Assembly (NCBI GenBank): GCA_963377175.1
Contig: CAUJNA010002924.1
Coordinates: forward strand, 707,968-771,967
DNA from: Effrenium voratum
Lineage: Eukaryota > Sar > Dinophyceae > Suessiales > Symbiodiniaceae
Direction of reading: 5' to 3'
Length of the DNA stretch: 64,000 nucleotides
Shown piece by piece: positions 43,856 through 53,838 of the stretch; position 1 is the first letter of the stretch; the number at the start of each line of letters is the position of its first letter. The notes under the pieces were generated by a model. That model worked only from the letters and a program-made list of their open reading frames with translations. It was not told the DNA's origin and did not search any database. The position numbers were made by a program, and so were the translations under genes.

Positions 43856-44780
43856 CGTGTCTGCGCACCCTGCAGGCCGGTCGCCGGTGATGACGGTGTA
43901 CAGCCCGGCGACAGAGGTCAGCCTTGGGCCTTCGGGCTCTCCGACGGTGGTTGGCTCGAGCCCTGGGACGCAGGACGGGTTTGTCGCATCGATCAGTTGT
44001 GCTTTTTCTTCAACCCTGCTTTTAAAACAGGCTATTCTTCAACCCTGCTTTCAACCCTGCTTTTCTTCAACCCTAGCTCTCCCTTCACCAGGAGCCGGTT
44101 GCGCCGCGCCCTGCTGCAGCCCCTACGGTGCCTTCCACATGGCTGCGTGGCGGCTATCTTGCTGCACCTCCTGCAGCGCTTCATGGACTTCATGTTGCTG
44201 CGCATGTTCCTCTTGGTGGTGGAGGTGGATTGGCTCATGGGCCTCTTGCTGCTGGCTTGCACCCTGGTGGCTGCGGCTTGGCTCATGGGCCTCTTTCTGG
44301 TGGAGGCGGAGGGCCTCTTTCTGGCGGAGGCGGACATGCTCTTCTTGGTGGCTCGCATCCTGGTGGAGTGTTGGCTCTTGGCGGGCATCCCGGTGCTGCG
44401 TTGGCTCTTGGGCCTCTTGGTGTGTATCACGCACATGGAGGTCTTGCTGGGGCCCTTGCTGGATCACATCTTCCTCATGGAGGTGAAGCCTTGGTTGGAC
44501 CCATGCTTCAGGTTGGGCCGCAGGTGGCTGGGCTGCCATATGGTCATGGGCTTCAGCCGCATGGTGCGCCGCAGATGCTGCAGCTTGCTGGGGCGCATCC
44601 TCCCGGGTCCATGGGCCAGGCTGTTGCTGGCAGTACAGTTTTGGGTTTGCCGCCAAATGTCGTGGTGCTCGCGCCGTCAGGGCTGCGAGTAGGGGGCCCA
44701 TCCTGCTCTTTGGGAGTGAACCACTCGGAGAGCGGGCCTCCAGGCTGTGAGGCCAAATGGGGGCCTTTCAGGTGCGTGCA
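43856..44780. other. GC-rich stretch with repetitive coding look, unassigned
   Basis: All six frames are long and open because of a tandem-like ctcttgg-tggagg-cctcttgct texture at 44190-44450. Both strands give low-complexity products (H/L/G-rich or E/H/Q-rich), so I do not choose one as a gene. Three caaccctgcttt words occur at 44015-44075. Confidence 0.4.
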
Positions 44781-44951
44781 GGAGAAGCCGGCTCCTCCGT
44801 TGCGGAGCCCGAACATGAAGCTGGCGTCTCCTCTGGCTCTGCCGAGCCCAGATTTGAGGAAGCCGGCATCTCCGAAGTTTCCGCCGAAGAACAGGCCGAA
44901 GTCAAAGATGGTGCCGCCTGTGCCATCTTCATGGCAATGATCAAGGATTGG
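44781..44951 (+). CDS. Candidate exon, acidic alanine/glutamate-rich
   Basis: Follows a gtgcgtgcag acceptor and precedes gtgagaggtg, a good donor. The frame reads AGSSVAEPEHEAGVSSGSAE and on to EEQAEVKDGAACAIFMAMIK. Composition is protein-like and acidic. This may be the first recognisable exon of the plus-strand gene that ends at 47666. No family recognised. Confidence 0.4.
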
Positions 44952-45662
44952 TGAGAGGTGAAAAAAGAAGTTGTGTCATGTTCTCATGTAGCGTCAATTG
45001 CATTTGCTTGAGTTGCGTTTCATTGCCGTCCTTGGCCCAACGTTGAACCACGTGTGAGAGCAGATGCGTGCCCAGGCCACTCTTCCAGATTTGCATCGTT
45101 GGCCTCAATCTCAGCTTGAGCTGCGCCCCAGCCATCAGCCATATCAGATTGCGTGCGCTGTTCCTTTCAGGCCTCAGAGGCGGCAAGCACCTGATCCGAT
45201 TTGCCCGGAACTCAGATTCATGGGCATGATCTTGAGCCCTTGATGCATCAATCCCTGGTGCACATGCCTGCCAACAAACTTAATCTTGTGTGTGCAAGCA
45301 AGGTGTGATTTGATGCGGACATGTCCAAGCGCCGCAAGATCCTTCTGGCAGGAGCTCTGTTGCCTGCACGATGCATGGATGCCTCATGCGCGCATGACAC
45401 GCGTTGTGGGAACATCATTGTGCTTGGTGCCGTTGCCTAAGCTGTGATCCACTATTAATTGACACCATGTTTCAATGGATAGCCAACCAGCTAAACTAGG
45501 AAAGGGGAATTGAATGTCCGAAGGTTGAATTGCCACCTGATCTTTGATGTGTGGCACAAAATAGATGCAACCTTTTTTGGGGAAACCACATCCTGATTGC
45601 AGAAAAGGGAGTAGGGGTACCAGAACCACTTGAAGATTGCTTTGTGCTGCTGCTAGGGCTTG
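44952..45662. other. Intronic or intergenic, with one weak exon
   Basis: A plus frame at 45328-45430 reads SKRRKILLAGALLPARCMDA and SCAHDTRCGNIIVLGA, which is protein-like, but its splice borders are unclear. Confidence 0.3.
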
Positions 45663-45885
45663 AAGCCAGTGTTTGCGGGCGCAGCATGGGCCGCTCGAGG
45701 GGCACATCCGAGAAGCACTTGACGGCCGAGGAAATCAACGCGCTGTCAGCTTCAGTGATCCTGCCTGCGGAGCTGAGGGGCCGGGTCTCAGTGGACTGCG
45801 GGCTGCTGTTCAACAGCTTTGCCTCCAAGAGCACCTTGAACTTGACCTTGTCTGACTCCACCGATTGTCCAGATACATTTGTTGT
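45663..45885 (+). CDS. Candidate exon of an unrecognised gene
   Basis: Plus frame reading GRSRGTSEKHLTAEEINALS then ASVILPAELRGRVSVDCGLL. Protein-like composition, non-repetitive, preceded by cttgaag. The donor side is unclear, near 45880. It lies a short intron ahead of the next exon, so both likely belong to one gene. Function unknown. Confidence 0.45.
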
Positions 45886-45917
45886 TGATCACATTTGTAT
45901 GTTGCTCCGCTTCCAGC

Positions 45918-46108
45918 GCTGTTGCACGCTCAGGCTCTGCCCTGAGCAAGGAAGCCATCCGGGAGTTCACTTGGATTTTGAGGCCGCTCATCCAGACATC
46001 GCCAGCTCAGCCCCTTGCGTCGCCCAGCTTGTTTGCGGTCACATCGAATCTTTTGAGCGGCTTGGATGTTCCAGAAGGCAAGCTGTGGCTGCTGACCTAC
46101 GACCTGAG
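45918..46108 (+). CDS. Candidate exon of the same unrecognised gene
   Basis: Acceptor cgcttccag at 45917, then AVARSGSALSKEAIREFTWI followed by LRPLIQTSPAQPLASPSLFA and a leucine-rich end, closing before gtgcttgc. Reads as a folded helical protein; no domain recognised. Confidence 0.5.
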
Positions 46109-46583
46109 GTGCTTGCTGCAGTGACACAGCAGCAAAATACAAACAACCACATCCTTCCCATGGCTTGGTGCTAAATTGTTGCTTGTGAAGTTTTAGGGTT
46201 TTTGCATATGTCGTCGTCAAAGCACCTCAAAACTTTGCAAGTGGCTGAGCATTTGTTTGCGTGCTATCTGTGTTTTGATCTTGCACTTCTTAGGACAAGG
46301 GAGCAAGCCATAGCAAAAAGACATTGTTTTGTCAAACTGTTTCAAATACTCCCTGGTAAGTATTAATGTGGATGGAAAGCCTTGTTTGGGCCATCCTTGC
46401 ATTTGCACAATTTCCGGCCCCGATCACTTAAAACCAGCCACACCATCTTGCAAGTGAGGAATTGTCGAAGCCCTACAAATCGTTTGGGGCAACATTTTAG
46501 CAGTGGGTGGTGCCAAGACATTTCTGAAGGTGCCCTATGTCTTCGCTCCGATCTTAAACCTTGGCCATCTGCGTGACGCCCAG
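46109..46583. other. Intron, nothing recognised
   Basis: Single-copy sequence without open frames of note between two candidate exons. Confidence 0.4.
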
Positions 46584-46735
46584 GTATCTTCGCAAGGTCT
46601 GGAGGCAATGCGTGTACCACAAGAAGCACGGCGATTGGCCGCAGTGGGTGGTCACGGACGAGGAGGTACTTGATCTCATGCAGACCATGGAGCGCTCCGC
46701 TGATGAGGATTGCAAGATCTGGGGGCTGGCGCCTT
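46584..46735 (+). CDS. Candidate exon of the same unrecognised gene
   Basis: After gtgacgcccag the frame reads YLRKVWRQCVYHKKHGDWPQ then WVVTDEEVLDLMQTMERSAD and DEDCKIWG. Strong codon-like composition rich in W, H and charged residues. No family recognised. Confidence 0.5.
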
Positions 46736-46869
46736 GTTTTAACCTATAGGCAGTTTGCGCGAGAGTCAGCGCGTGCTTGTGTGTCTTAGGATCCTGCAGA
46801 GCTGGATCTGGAGCGCGAGAGCTCTGACAGCAAGGCGTGCACAAGCGCTTGAACCAGAGCTTGTTTTCA

Positions 46870-47132
46870 GAGTTGCGCAGGCTGTGGGTCCCAGCCAGCT
46901 TCGCCGTGATGTGGTTCGTGGACTGCAAGGCAAAGTTGTACAGATCCTTGATGATGAGGACAATGCTGCAGCAGGCCTGGTCAATCCGTCTAAGGGCAGT
47001 GAACACACATGGCGCCTGGCTGCATCAGGCTCCAATATGCCAGTAGATGCAGTGACTGAGCTTAAGGCTGCTCGATTGCAACAAGCTTGGCGCACCAATT
47101 CATTGCAAGCGCACCGGCGCTCTTGTGCTTGT
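46870..47132 (+). CDS. Candidate exon of the same unrecognised gene
   Basis: Plus frame reading RVAQAVGPSQLRRDVVRGLQ, then GKVVQILDDEDNAAAGLVNP and VTELKAARLQQAWRTNSLQA; donor gtgagg at 47133. The 5' border is uncertain because the frame is open further upstream; cttgttttcag at 46869 is a good acceptor. Function unknown. Confidence 0.45.
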
Positions 47133-47270
47133 GTGAGGTTGGTGAGCGGCCGCACGCCCCTGATGCGATAGACTCCATGGCTCTCACTGCAGAGCCGGAC
47201 TTCGTCAAGGATCTCAGCTAGGGCTTGCAGTAGGGGTGTGTCTTTGCTCAAGCGCCTGCAGGAAGTCCAA

Positions 47271-47325
47271 GACAAGCTGGAGCAAGAGGTTGAGGCGCCT
47301 GCGGAGCCTACCAGTGCTTTCCTTA
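47271..47325 (+). CDS. Short candidate exon
   Basis: After gcgcctgcag the frame reads EVQDKLEQEVEAPAEPTSAF, a charged likely-helical peptide. Donor unclear. Probably joins the terminal exon that starts near 47394. Confidence 0.35.
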
Positions 47326-47393
47326 TATGCTTTCGAAGCAATGGCATGCCTTGCATTATCTCGTGATCTGGTCCATGCATGCGTGCTTCAGGA

Positions 47394-47666
47394 CAGAAGC
47401 GGTTGAAGCAGGAGCTCAGGCCGGCGCAAGCGAAAGCAAAGGCGAAGGCGAAGCTGATGCGGTACCTCGTCAAGACAGCCAACAAGTCCTCCGGAGTGAT
47501 TGTCAGCCTCTTCGACAGGGATGAGAAGAACCAACTGTGTCAGCTGATCACCTCCCAAAAAGAGGACGCGAAAGAGATTTGCACTGCCTTGGCCAACCGA
47601 TTGAACAGCGGCGATGTCTCTGTTGCAGATGCTGTTGCAGAAGTAAAGAAGCACAAAGGCTTGTGA
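47394..47666 (+). CDS. Terminal exon of the unrecognised gene, basic and helical
   Basis: Acceptor tcaggacag, then KRLKQELRPAQAKAKAKAKL, MRYLVKTANKSSGVIVSLFD, and an end reading SVADAVAEVKKHKGL before a TGA at 47664-47666. Highly protein-like, lysine-rich at the start, helical throughout. It closes a multi-exon plus-strand gene running from about 44.8 or 45.6 kb. No function is offered. Confidence 0.55.
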   Translation, partial: QKRLKQELRPAQAKAKAKAKLMRYLVKTANKSSGVIVSLFDRDEKNQLCQLITSQKEDAKEICTALANRLNSGDVSVADAVAEVKKHKGL

Positions 47667-48047
47667 CTTGAGGCATGAAGCATGCCCGCAGAAACCGGCG
47701 CAAAACAGTCCGAGCGCCAGTGGCCACACGTGCATCATGATCACCCTGAATGGGCAGTCCGTTTGTTGTCTGAGCGCAATGCCTGACAGGACGCGATGAT
47801 GCTTCGGGGGCAGCATCAACACCATCTGTGACCAGGTGCGCCTGCAATGCACCTGCCCGGTTGCCAGCCTGTGCGCGACATTGGTTGGCCACTTGCCCCT
47901 GGCGCTTGAACTTGCAATTGCGTCCAAACTTTGAGGCTCATGCTTGGTTGTGGAACGTTGCAGATTGACAATCGTACACCAAGGCAAAATCACTTCTTTC
48001 CAACATCTCACACGCTTCACCTTGACACATCCATTTGTGTGGCAAAC
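47667..48047. other. Intergenic or intron, nothing recognised
   Basis: Unique sequence between the TGA at 47666 and the next coding segment. No element seen. Confidence 0.4.
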
Positions 48048-48360
48048 ATGGATTGCGTTTCGCCACCGCATTTTGTGCTGCGGGCTTTGCTGGACCAGCT
48101 GAGCGCCCAAGACCTGAAGGACATTTATGGCTTCGTGGCCTTAGATTTCCCTTGGGTGCTGATTGAGCTTTGCGTGCATGCAATGGTTCTCCGCTCAGTT
48201 GGCAACAGCACGTTCGTCCCACTCTTTCCTGCTGATGTGTGGTGCATCGAACTATTCGCCGGCAAGCATGGTTCAGCCCGGGTTGCAAAAGCTTTCCTTG
48301 AACTTGGTTGCTCTGCCATCGCCTTCGACTTGGAGCGAACCATGGCCAGCATGGAAAAAC
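48048..48360 (+). CDS. SAM-methyltransferase-like protein, first exon seen
   Basis: ATG at 48048 opens a frame reading MDCVSPPHFVLRALLDQLSA and later VWCIELFAGKHGSARVAKAF, LELGCSAIAFD. The E-L-F-A-G segment followed by a helix and an acidic strand end matches motif I of class I SAM-dependent methyltransferases, closest in style to C5-cytosine DNA methyltransferases (D/E-L-F-A-G). This type of segment is widespread in dinoflagellate proteins I know. Ends before gcaagt, an ideal GC donor, with one leftover base that the next exon completes. The true gene start may lie further upstream. Confidence 0.55.
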
Positions 48361-48440
48361 GCAAGTCTGCATGCATGTCAGTCAATGCCCTATCCTACGT
48401 GCTGGCCGCTAAGGATCGGAAAGCCATAACCTGTGCGAAG
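48361..48440 (+). other. GC-AG intron (80 bp)
   Basis: Starts gcaagt, ends gcgaag. It is required to move from frame 0 to frame 2 and gives a smooth join, MEK-H-SGLLSVLVAVLSLRCG. Confidence 0.5.
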
Positions 48441-48945
48441 ACAGCGGCCTGCTCAGCGTGCTTGTCGCAGTGCTCTCCTTACGGTGTGGAGCTCTACTGC
48501 ACATGGGGACAGTGTGCACGTCATTCACGTGGGTGAATGCTGGCACACACCAACGATCGGTTGCATTCCCTCTGGGAGCGTCAAGAGAGTATGTGCAGGT
48601 GGGAAGCGTTCTTGCTGCGCGATCTGCGCTAATCGCACTACTCACATGGGGTGTTGGTGCAGTGTGGACCCTGGAGCAGCCATTGCGGAGCTTGATGAGT
48701 CAGTTGCCATCGTGGCAAATGGTGATCGGCTATTTTAAAGAAGCTGAACAAATTCACGGGTGGCCTAATGCTTCTGTGAAGATGAGTCCACTGGCAATGG
48801 CTGCTTTCCGAGCACCCAGCCTGAAACCAACTGCCATATTTTCCAATGAGGTTCTGCAGTCCTTGGTCGACATGCCAGCCCTACCTCCAGGACAACGGCC
48901 TGCTCTACTAGCGCCAGTGACCAAGATGTGGCTTGATCAAACACA
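48441..48945 (+). CDS. SAM-methyltransferase-like protein, second exon
   Basis: Reads SGLLSVLVAVLSLRCGALLH, then GTVCTSFTWVNAGTHQRS, LGASREYVQVGSVLAARSAL, WTLEQPLRSLM and later FRAPSLKPTAIFSNE. The VCTSF segment sits where motif IV (P-C) of C5 DNA methyltransferases would be, and LEQP where motif VI (E-N-V/P) would be; this alignment is inferred and the proline before the cysteine is missing, so catalysis is uncertain. The same block is common in dinoflagellate proteins. The frame runs into CACA repeats after 48945, where an intron probably begins. Confidence 0.55.
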
Positions 48946-49040
48946 CACAAACACACACCCACACACGCAATCACCTTGACTGTTTTGAAAAAATGGATCT
49001 CTTATTTTGAGCGCACGCACACACACACACCAGGAGGTTC
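48946..49040. repeat. CACA microsatellite patches
   Basis: Two runs of acacac at 48945-48975 and 49017-49030 in the presumed intron. Confidence 0.7.
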
Positions 49041-49379
49041 CAAAAGAGGCCATTGATTTCAAGCTCTTTTAGCTCTCCTTGTGTTGGGATTTGCTATGGT
49101 GTGTTGAAGGTGATGCTGGAGCATTCGCAATGCTTTGAGCCAACCACAAAAGCGTCGGGGGTGCAAAAGCGTAAGGGGTGCTTCACAAGGCCGCTGCCTT
49201 TTGAGCCAATGGTCGCCCTCAAGATTAGTCCTTGTTTCAGCAAGTCACATTGTGTAAAAGGCCTCCAGGCCAGCATCCATTGTTTGATCCTGTCAACTAA
49301 GACACACTCAATGCGTTCGTCCACCTGTTGCCTCATTGAAACGCCGTGAGCAACCGAGGACAACCAACTCTGCTGGCGA

Positions 49380-49448
49380 GCGCAAATGCCAGGGCGCTGC
49401 TGCACTCAAATGCACACAAGACTACACAGCGGAGCGCGTTCCTCAGAT
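49380..49448 (+). CDS. Candidate exon following the methyltransferase-like segment
   Basis: Reads RKCQGAAALKCTQDYTAE. In dinoflagellate relatives that I recall, a short basic segment with L-K-x-T-Q-x-Y-T follows the methyltransferase-like block, which supports the call. Borders are approximate. Confidence 0.35.
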
Positions 49449-49559
49449 CGGCCTAAAGCGCACCCTCCCACGTTGCAACAAAGCCCCAGGTTTGGAAGAG
49501 CTCTGGCTTTGTGGTGGCGTGCAAATTCGCCGGCGTTCGCTGCGGCCGGAAGAAGCAGG

Positions 49560-49732
49560 AGGCGGTGGTGTCTCCTGTACGATCTATCAATGCCGGAGCT
49601 GAAGGATAGAATTGCGAGCTACAGTCAAAGGACACATGTGGCATTTGCTGAGGGGCAAATTGTGCCACTCCTGCACAAGCTTCGGCTGCAGCATCTGCGG
49701 CGATCACAAGCGTGTGGGATTGTAATTGACTA
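49560..49732 (+). CDS. Weak candidate exon
   Basis: Plus frame reading LYDLSMPELKDRIASYSQRT and HVAFAEGQIVPLLHKLRLQH, closing with a TAG at 49730. Protein-like but with no clear acceptor or family. Confidence 0.3.
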
Positions 49733-49854
49733 GGGTCACACATGCGCACGAGTGCGTGTGTGCAATTCAGCTGCAGACCGCCATGCACACGCAGTCCAAA
49801 ACATTTTGAGCTTGACTGCCATGATTTTTCAGTTTAGGGTGTGATGAAACCGCC

Positions 49855-50012
49855 TGCTAGACCGTGACCAGACCGTGACCAGCCGTGACCGGCCGTGACC
49901 AGGCCGTGACCAAAAAAAACACTCCTACATTTTAATGAACACGCTACCCGTGACCAGCCGTGACCGGCCGTGACCAGCCGTGACCGACCGTGACCGACCG
50001 TGACCAAACCAC
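49855..50012. repeat. ccgtgaccag tandem repeat in two blocks
   Basis: About six copies of ccgtgacc(a/g)g at 49858-49912 and seven at 49947-50006, separated by aaaaaacactcctacatttt and flanking words. The purine/pyrimidine pattern differs between blocks only at the last bases of the unit. Confidence 0.85.
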
Positions 50013-50109
50013 ACCCCCATCGCAACGGGTTGTAAACACAGCTGACAGCATATGTGTCAGCTTGAGCATTGTGACTGTTGCAATGTTGGTCAATCCTAGA
50101 TTGAGCCCA

Positions 50110-50252
50110 CATCACGGCTGACAACAGTGTAGTAGTACGGCTGATAACATGTTGTCATGATTGATATAGTGTGGGCGGCTGATATCAAGGAGAAACTCAG
50201 CACGGCTGATAACATGTCAGGTTTGTTTCCCACAGTACGACTGATAACATCA
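50110..50252 (+). repeat. Dispersed cggctgataacat words
   Basis: acggctgacaacagtg, acggctgataacatgttg, gcggctgatatcaa, acggctgataacatgtca and acgactgataacatcagc occur at irregular spacing of 20-45 bp. Too irregular for a plain minisatellite; could be degenerate tandem copies or protein-binding sites. Confidence 0.5.
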
Positions 50253-50520
50253 GCGTGCGTAGTGACAGCTGCATGCAGCTTGATGTCATGGCCCATTGCG
50301 CATGTCACTCACAAGAGCATGTGCCGCTGCAGCGTTTTTCCCTTTTTACGTCAGCTAGCTGACCAGGTCAGGGCATGTCTGTTAAAGAAGAAGCGCCCTT
50401 CACGCAGTGCCTGACCAACGACCCATACCTTGTGGGTATGGTGCTTGATGCCTATGCCTCTGGTCAACCAGGCCGAAAACCACACACGTGCTTAAGTTCG
50501 CTTGTCTTCTCCTTGCGCAG

Positions 50521-50613
50521 GCGAGACCCAGCCCAGCGAGGCCGAGACACAGCCAGGAACGCTACTCATGGACGCTGGCGATGGGCCTGGGCCTTCCAGC
50601 ACACAACCGACAT
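50521..50613 (+). CDS. Q-rich protein, exon a
   Basis: Acceptor cttgcgcag at 50520, frame reading GETQPSEAETQPGTLLMDAG then DGPGPSSTQP, donor gtaggt at 50614. Acidic, disordered-looking. One base carries over and is completed by the next exon (T with TG). Confidence 0.5.
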
Positions 50614-50776
50614 GTAGGTTATGTTTGCTTGCTGAGGCAACAGGTGAATTTGTGCGACAAGCTGCAGCCCATGCCACATGGACGAACCATGGACAGCTTG
50701 GCTACACATGGTGAGACTCAGCAGGCAGGGCTGGCGTAGCGATTTGATTTACATTAGACCGCACGTGTTCTGACAG

Positions 50777-50841
50777 TGCAGGAGTCAATGGATGTGACTT
50801 CACCCTGGCCGCTCGATGAGCGAATGTACCAGCAAGAGCAG
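50777..50841 (+). CDS. Q-rich protein, exon b
   Basis: Acceptor tctgacag, frame reading QESMDVTSPWPLDERMYQQE, ending in phase 0 before gcaacg, a GC donor. Joins the large exon as EQ-GWNPEQLQQQ. Confidence 0.5.
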
Positions 50842-50945
50842 GCAACGTGTCTCCACACATGGCATGCTTACGCAGCGAACTGGTTGTGATGGCTGATGTT
50901 GCGTGCAAGTCTGCATCCAACAGTAATTTCTTTGACATCCCGCAG

Positions 50946-52954
50946 GGGTGGAACCCTGAGCAGTTGCAGCAGCAACACGATGCTGCTGCACAACTGGCGC
51001 AGAGCTCATTGCCCCATGTGATGCAGCCACTGCAGCAACTGCCTGAGGCAGTCTCGCCGAACGAGCCACATGGTGGCCAGTTGCAACAAGCTTCTGGCTA
51101 TCCCCAGCAACAGCAGCAGCAGCAAGAGCGGCAGCAACAATCTGTTCCGCCACAGCCCATGGCCCCGTTGCAATCTGCTACTGCAGGTGGCCCCCAGCAT
51201 CAACAGCAGCAACTGCAGCAGCATCGAGATGCTCATCTACAGCCCTCAGCCCCGTTGCAGCCAGAGCAGCAGCAACAGCAGCAGCATCCCGCGGCCCCGT
51301 TGCAACAGCAGCAGCAAAATGCTCCGCTACAGCCCTCGGCCCCATTGCAGCCAGCCACTACTGCGCCACAGCAACAACAACAATCTGCTCCGATGCAGCC
51401 CGCAGCCTTGCTGCAGCATCACCAGCAGCAACAGCAGCCACAGCAGCAGCAGCAAGCTGCCCCGCTGCAACCCGCAGCCCCGTTGCAATCTGCAACTGCA
51501 GGTTGCCCCCAGCATCAACAGCGCCAGCAGCCTGCCGCCCCACTGCAGCCCACAGCCCCGTTACAATTTGCCCAGCATCAACAGCAGCTGCAGCAATCTG
51601 CTACTGGTTGCCCCCTGCAGCAGCAACCACGCCAAGCTGCCCCGTTGCAGCCCACAGCCCCGTTGCAGCAGCAGCAGCAGCAGCACGATGCCCCGTTACA
51701 GCCCCAGCAGCAACACCAACAGACCTTGTCGCAACAAGCGTCTCTCAATGGCCAGCAGCAACAGCAGGCGCTGCAGCAGCAGCAGCAGCAGCAGCAAGCT
51801 GCTCCACTTCAGCCCGCAGCCCCGTTGCAACCTGCTAGTTGCCCCCAGCATCAACAGCAGCAGCAGACGCAGCAAGATGCTCTGCCACACGCAGTGGCCC
51901 CGCAGCAACCATCCACTTCCGGCTGCCCTCAGCAGCAGCAGCATCAGCAGCAGCAGCAGCAAGCTGCCCCACTTCAGCCCGCGGCCCCGTTGGATGCCCC
52001 ACCACATCCGGTGGCCCCACAGCCGCAATCCACTTCTGGCTGCCCCCAGCAGCAGCAGCAGCAGCAGCAAGCTGCACCACTTCAGCCCCCAGCCCCGTTG
52101 GATGCTCCACCACATCCGGTGGCCCCGCAAGCTGCTCCACTTCAGCCTGCAGCCCCGCCCAGCATCAACAGCAGCCACACGCAGTGGCCCCGCAGCAGCA
52201 ATCCACTTCCGGTAGCCCTCAGCAGCAGCAGCAGCAGCAAGCTGCCCCACTTCAGCCCGCAGCCCCGTTGCAGCCAAGTTGCCCCCAGCAGCAGCAGATG
52301 CAGCTAGATGCGCCACACGCAGTAGCCCCGCAGCAGCCCGGCTGCCCTCAGCAACAGCAGCAGCCGCAGCAGCAGCCTCCAGCCACGAAGCAGGAGGTCT
52401 TCGCATCCGACCCCTTGCAGCAGCATCAGCAACACACAACACAGAACGCAAATGCCGCAGTTGCCGATGCACTCCTTCGCGAAAAAGCAGCAGGCCCCTC
52501 AGAGGACCCTGATGCGCAGCTGAAGGCTATGGGCTGGGGAGTTCCAAAAACCTGCCGGCCTGACGGTGGCAATACTGCGGCTCAGGCTCACCAGCAGCAG
52601 AAGCAGCTTGCTATGGCCCAGGAGCCGCCTCAGGTGCTCAATTCTTTAAAGTCGCCGGTCGCGCTGCCGCCATCAGCAGGGCAGTACAGCAGGAGGGCGG
52701 CGGCCAACTTGATTGGGCGCCTGCGAGCAAACCCTCAGCGCGTCAAAGAAACGCCTCTAGCCGCCTTGGTGTTTGATGAGGGCCGCAAATCAGAGCTCAT
52801 TGACCTTCTTTGCCAACACAGCGGCGACCTGCAGCAAGCAGGCCTAACATTGCAAGTGCACGAGGAACACAGCTCCTCGCAAGCGCATCGCAAACGCGCA
52901 GTGCGATGGACCAAAAAGCAGATGGAAGACGCGTACGGGGCAGACGCAGCGCAG
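50946..52954 (+). CDS. Q/P-rich protein, large CAG-repeat exon with internal frameshift
   Basis: Begins GWNPEQLQQQHDAAAQLAQS after a cgcag acceptor. Most of it encodes glutamine runs separated by AAPLQPAAPLQ-type units. Near 52155 the frame must change (from codons starting at multiples of 3 to +2) for the reading to continue as PQHQQQPHAVAPQQQSTSG; the local sequence looks like a repeat unit that lost part of its middle, an out-of-frame deletion. After about 52390 the protein is complex: EVFASDPLQQHQQHTTQNAN, then ANLIGRLRANPQRVKETPLA and a basic KRAVRWTKKQMEDAYG segment known to me from other dinoflagellate proteins. Ends at a GC donor in phase 0. Likely a disordered, possibly nuclear protein. 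Confidence 0.6.
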
Positions 52955-53541
52955 GCAAATCTCCCCACCCGCGTCGCTGACTCTTGTTTCTTCAACCTTC
53001 GCAACACACGAACGAAGCCTGAACACGACACGGGCAACACAAGAGCGCAGCCTCAATGAGTGAAGCCCACAAACCCCGCTTGTTCGACGCCCCGCTCGCT
53101 GCCTTGGCCTGTTTCTCTGGAGCCGTCATGGGAGCACAAAGAAGCAACGGGCATGGTGGAAGATGATGAGAACTGCCCAGGCCGGGTATATTCTCATTCT
53201 CCCACATGTGTGGTTTGCGTGCTGCTGCAGGTGGAATTGTTTACTTGATGGCGCAGAAAGAAGACGAAGAGGCATCTGCCTCGAGTCATCGCAGCTTTGT
53301 CACGCACAACAGTCTCACCACACACCCATTGCGATAGTCTCACAGTGTTTCCAAACATGTCTCTACGCAGTGTGTTTACATGCGTGCCTAAGGAAAAACA
53401 TTGGCGACTACGCAGAGCAGAGTCGATGACACGCAAGCAGCGGACGTCGCAATGTTGATGCCGCTTTGTTTGCATTCGCTCAGATTTTATATGCGTGCAA
53501 TTTGCGCGCAGCATTTGATGACATGCGTGCATGTTAGGCAG
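52955..53541 (+). other. Probable GC-AG intron of the Q-rich gene
   Basis: Starts gcaaatctcc and ends atgttaggcag; both neighbours are in phase 0. The frame also stays open to a TGA at 53057-53059, so an unspliced end is the alternative. Confidence 0.4.
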
Positions 53542-53838
53542 CTCCAGCGGACCAATAAAAGGGCAGCAGCGGCGCCGGCGACGCCATCATCGACAACGGC
53601 ATCCACTCCGAACCCCACCACGCCTCTGGAACACCAGCTGCCACCAGCAAAGAAAAGCAAAACTGGCGGGCGGCGAGCGCAAACACAGGAGCCCACAGGG
53701 GCCCTGGCTAAGGGCCGTGATATGACCTCCAAACTGCTCAAAAAGAAGAGCGAGGCAAGCAACTTGGCGCTCACATTGGCATCTGTGCCTTATGCGGATG
53801 CGCTCAGAGAGGAAATGCGATCCTACGCTGAGAAGTTT
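53542..53838 (+). CDS. Q-rich protein, exon d, with a nuclear-localisation-like stretch
   Basis: Ninety-nine codons in phase 0. Reads LQRTNKRAAAAPATPSSTTA, then LPPAKKSKTGGRRAQTQEPT, whose PPAKKSK is a classical NLS-like motif, and ends with a helical KKKSEASNLALTLASVPYAD. The likely donor is GA (gagcca). Joins the next exon as EKF-EEPYLPFVKEM. Confidence 0.5.

Noticed and set aside
43114..43890. Long open frames on both strands through the ACAT tract
   Set aside because: They encode only HTYI or YVCM tetranucleotide-derived repeats; open because the repeat lacks stops.
44123..44940. Overlapping long frames on both strands (H/G/L-rich and E/H/Q-rich)
   Set aside because: Low-complexity, mutually exclusive readings of a repeat-like GC-rich region; no basis to pick one.
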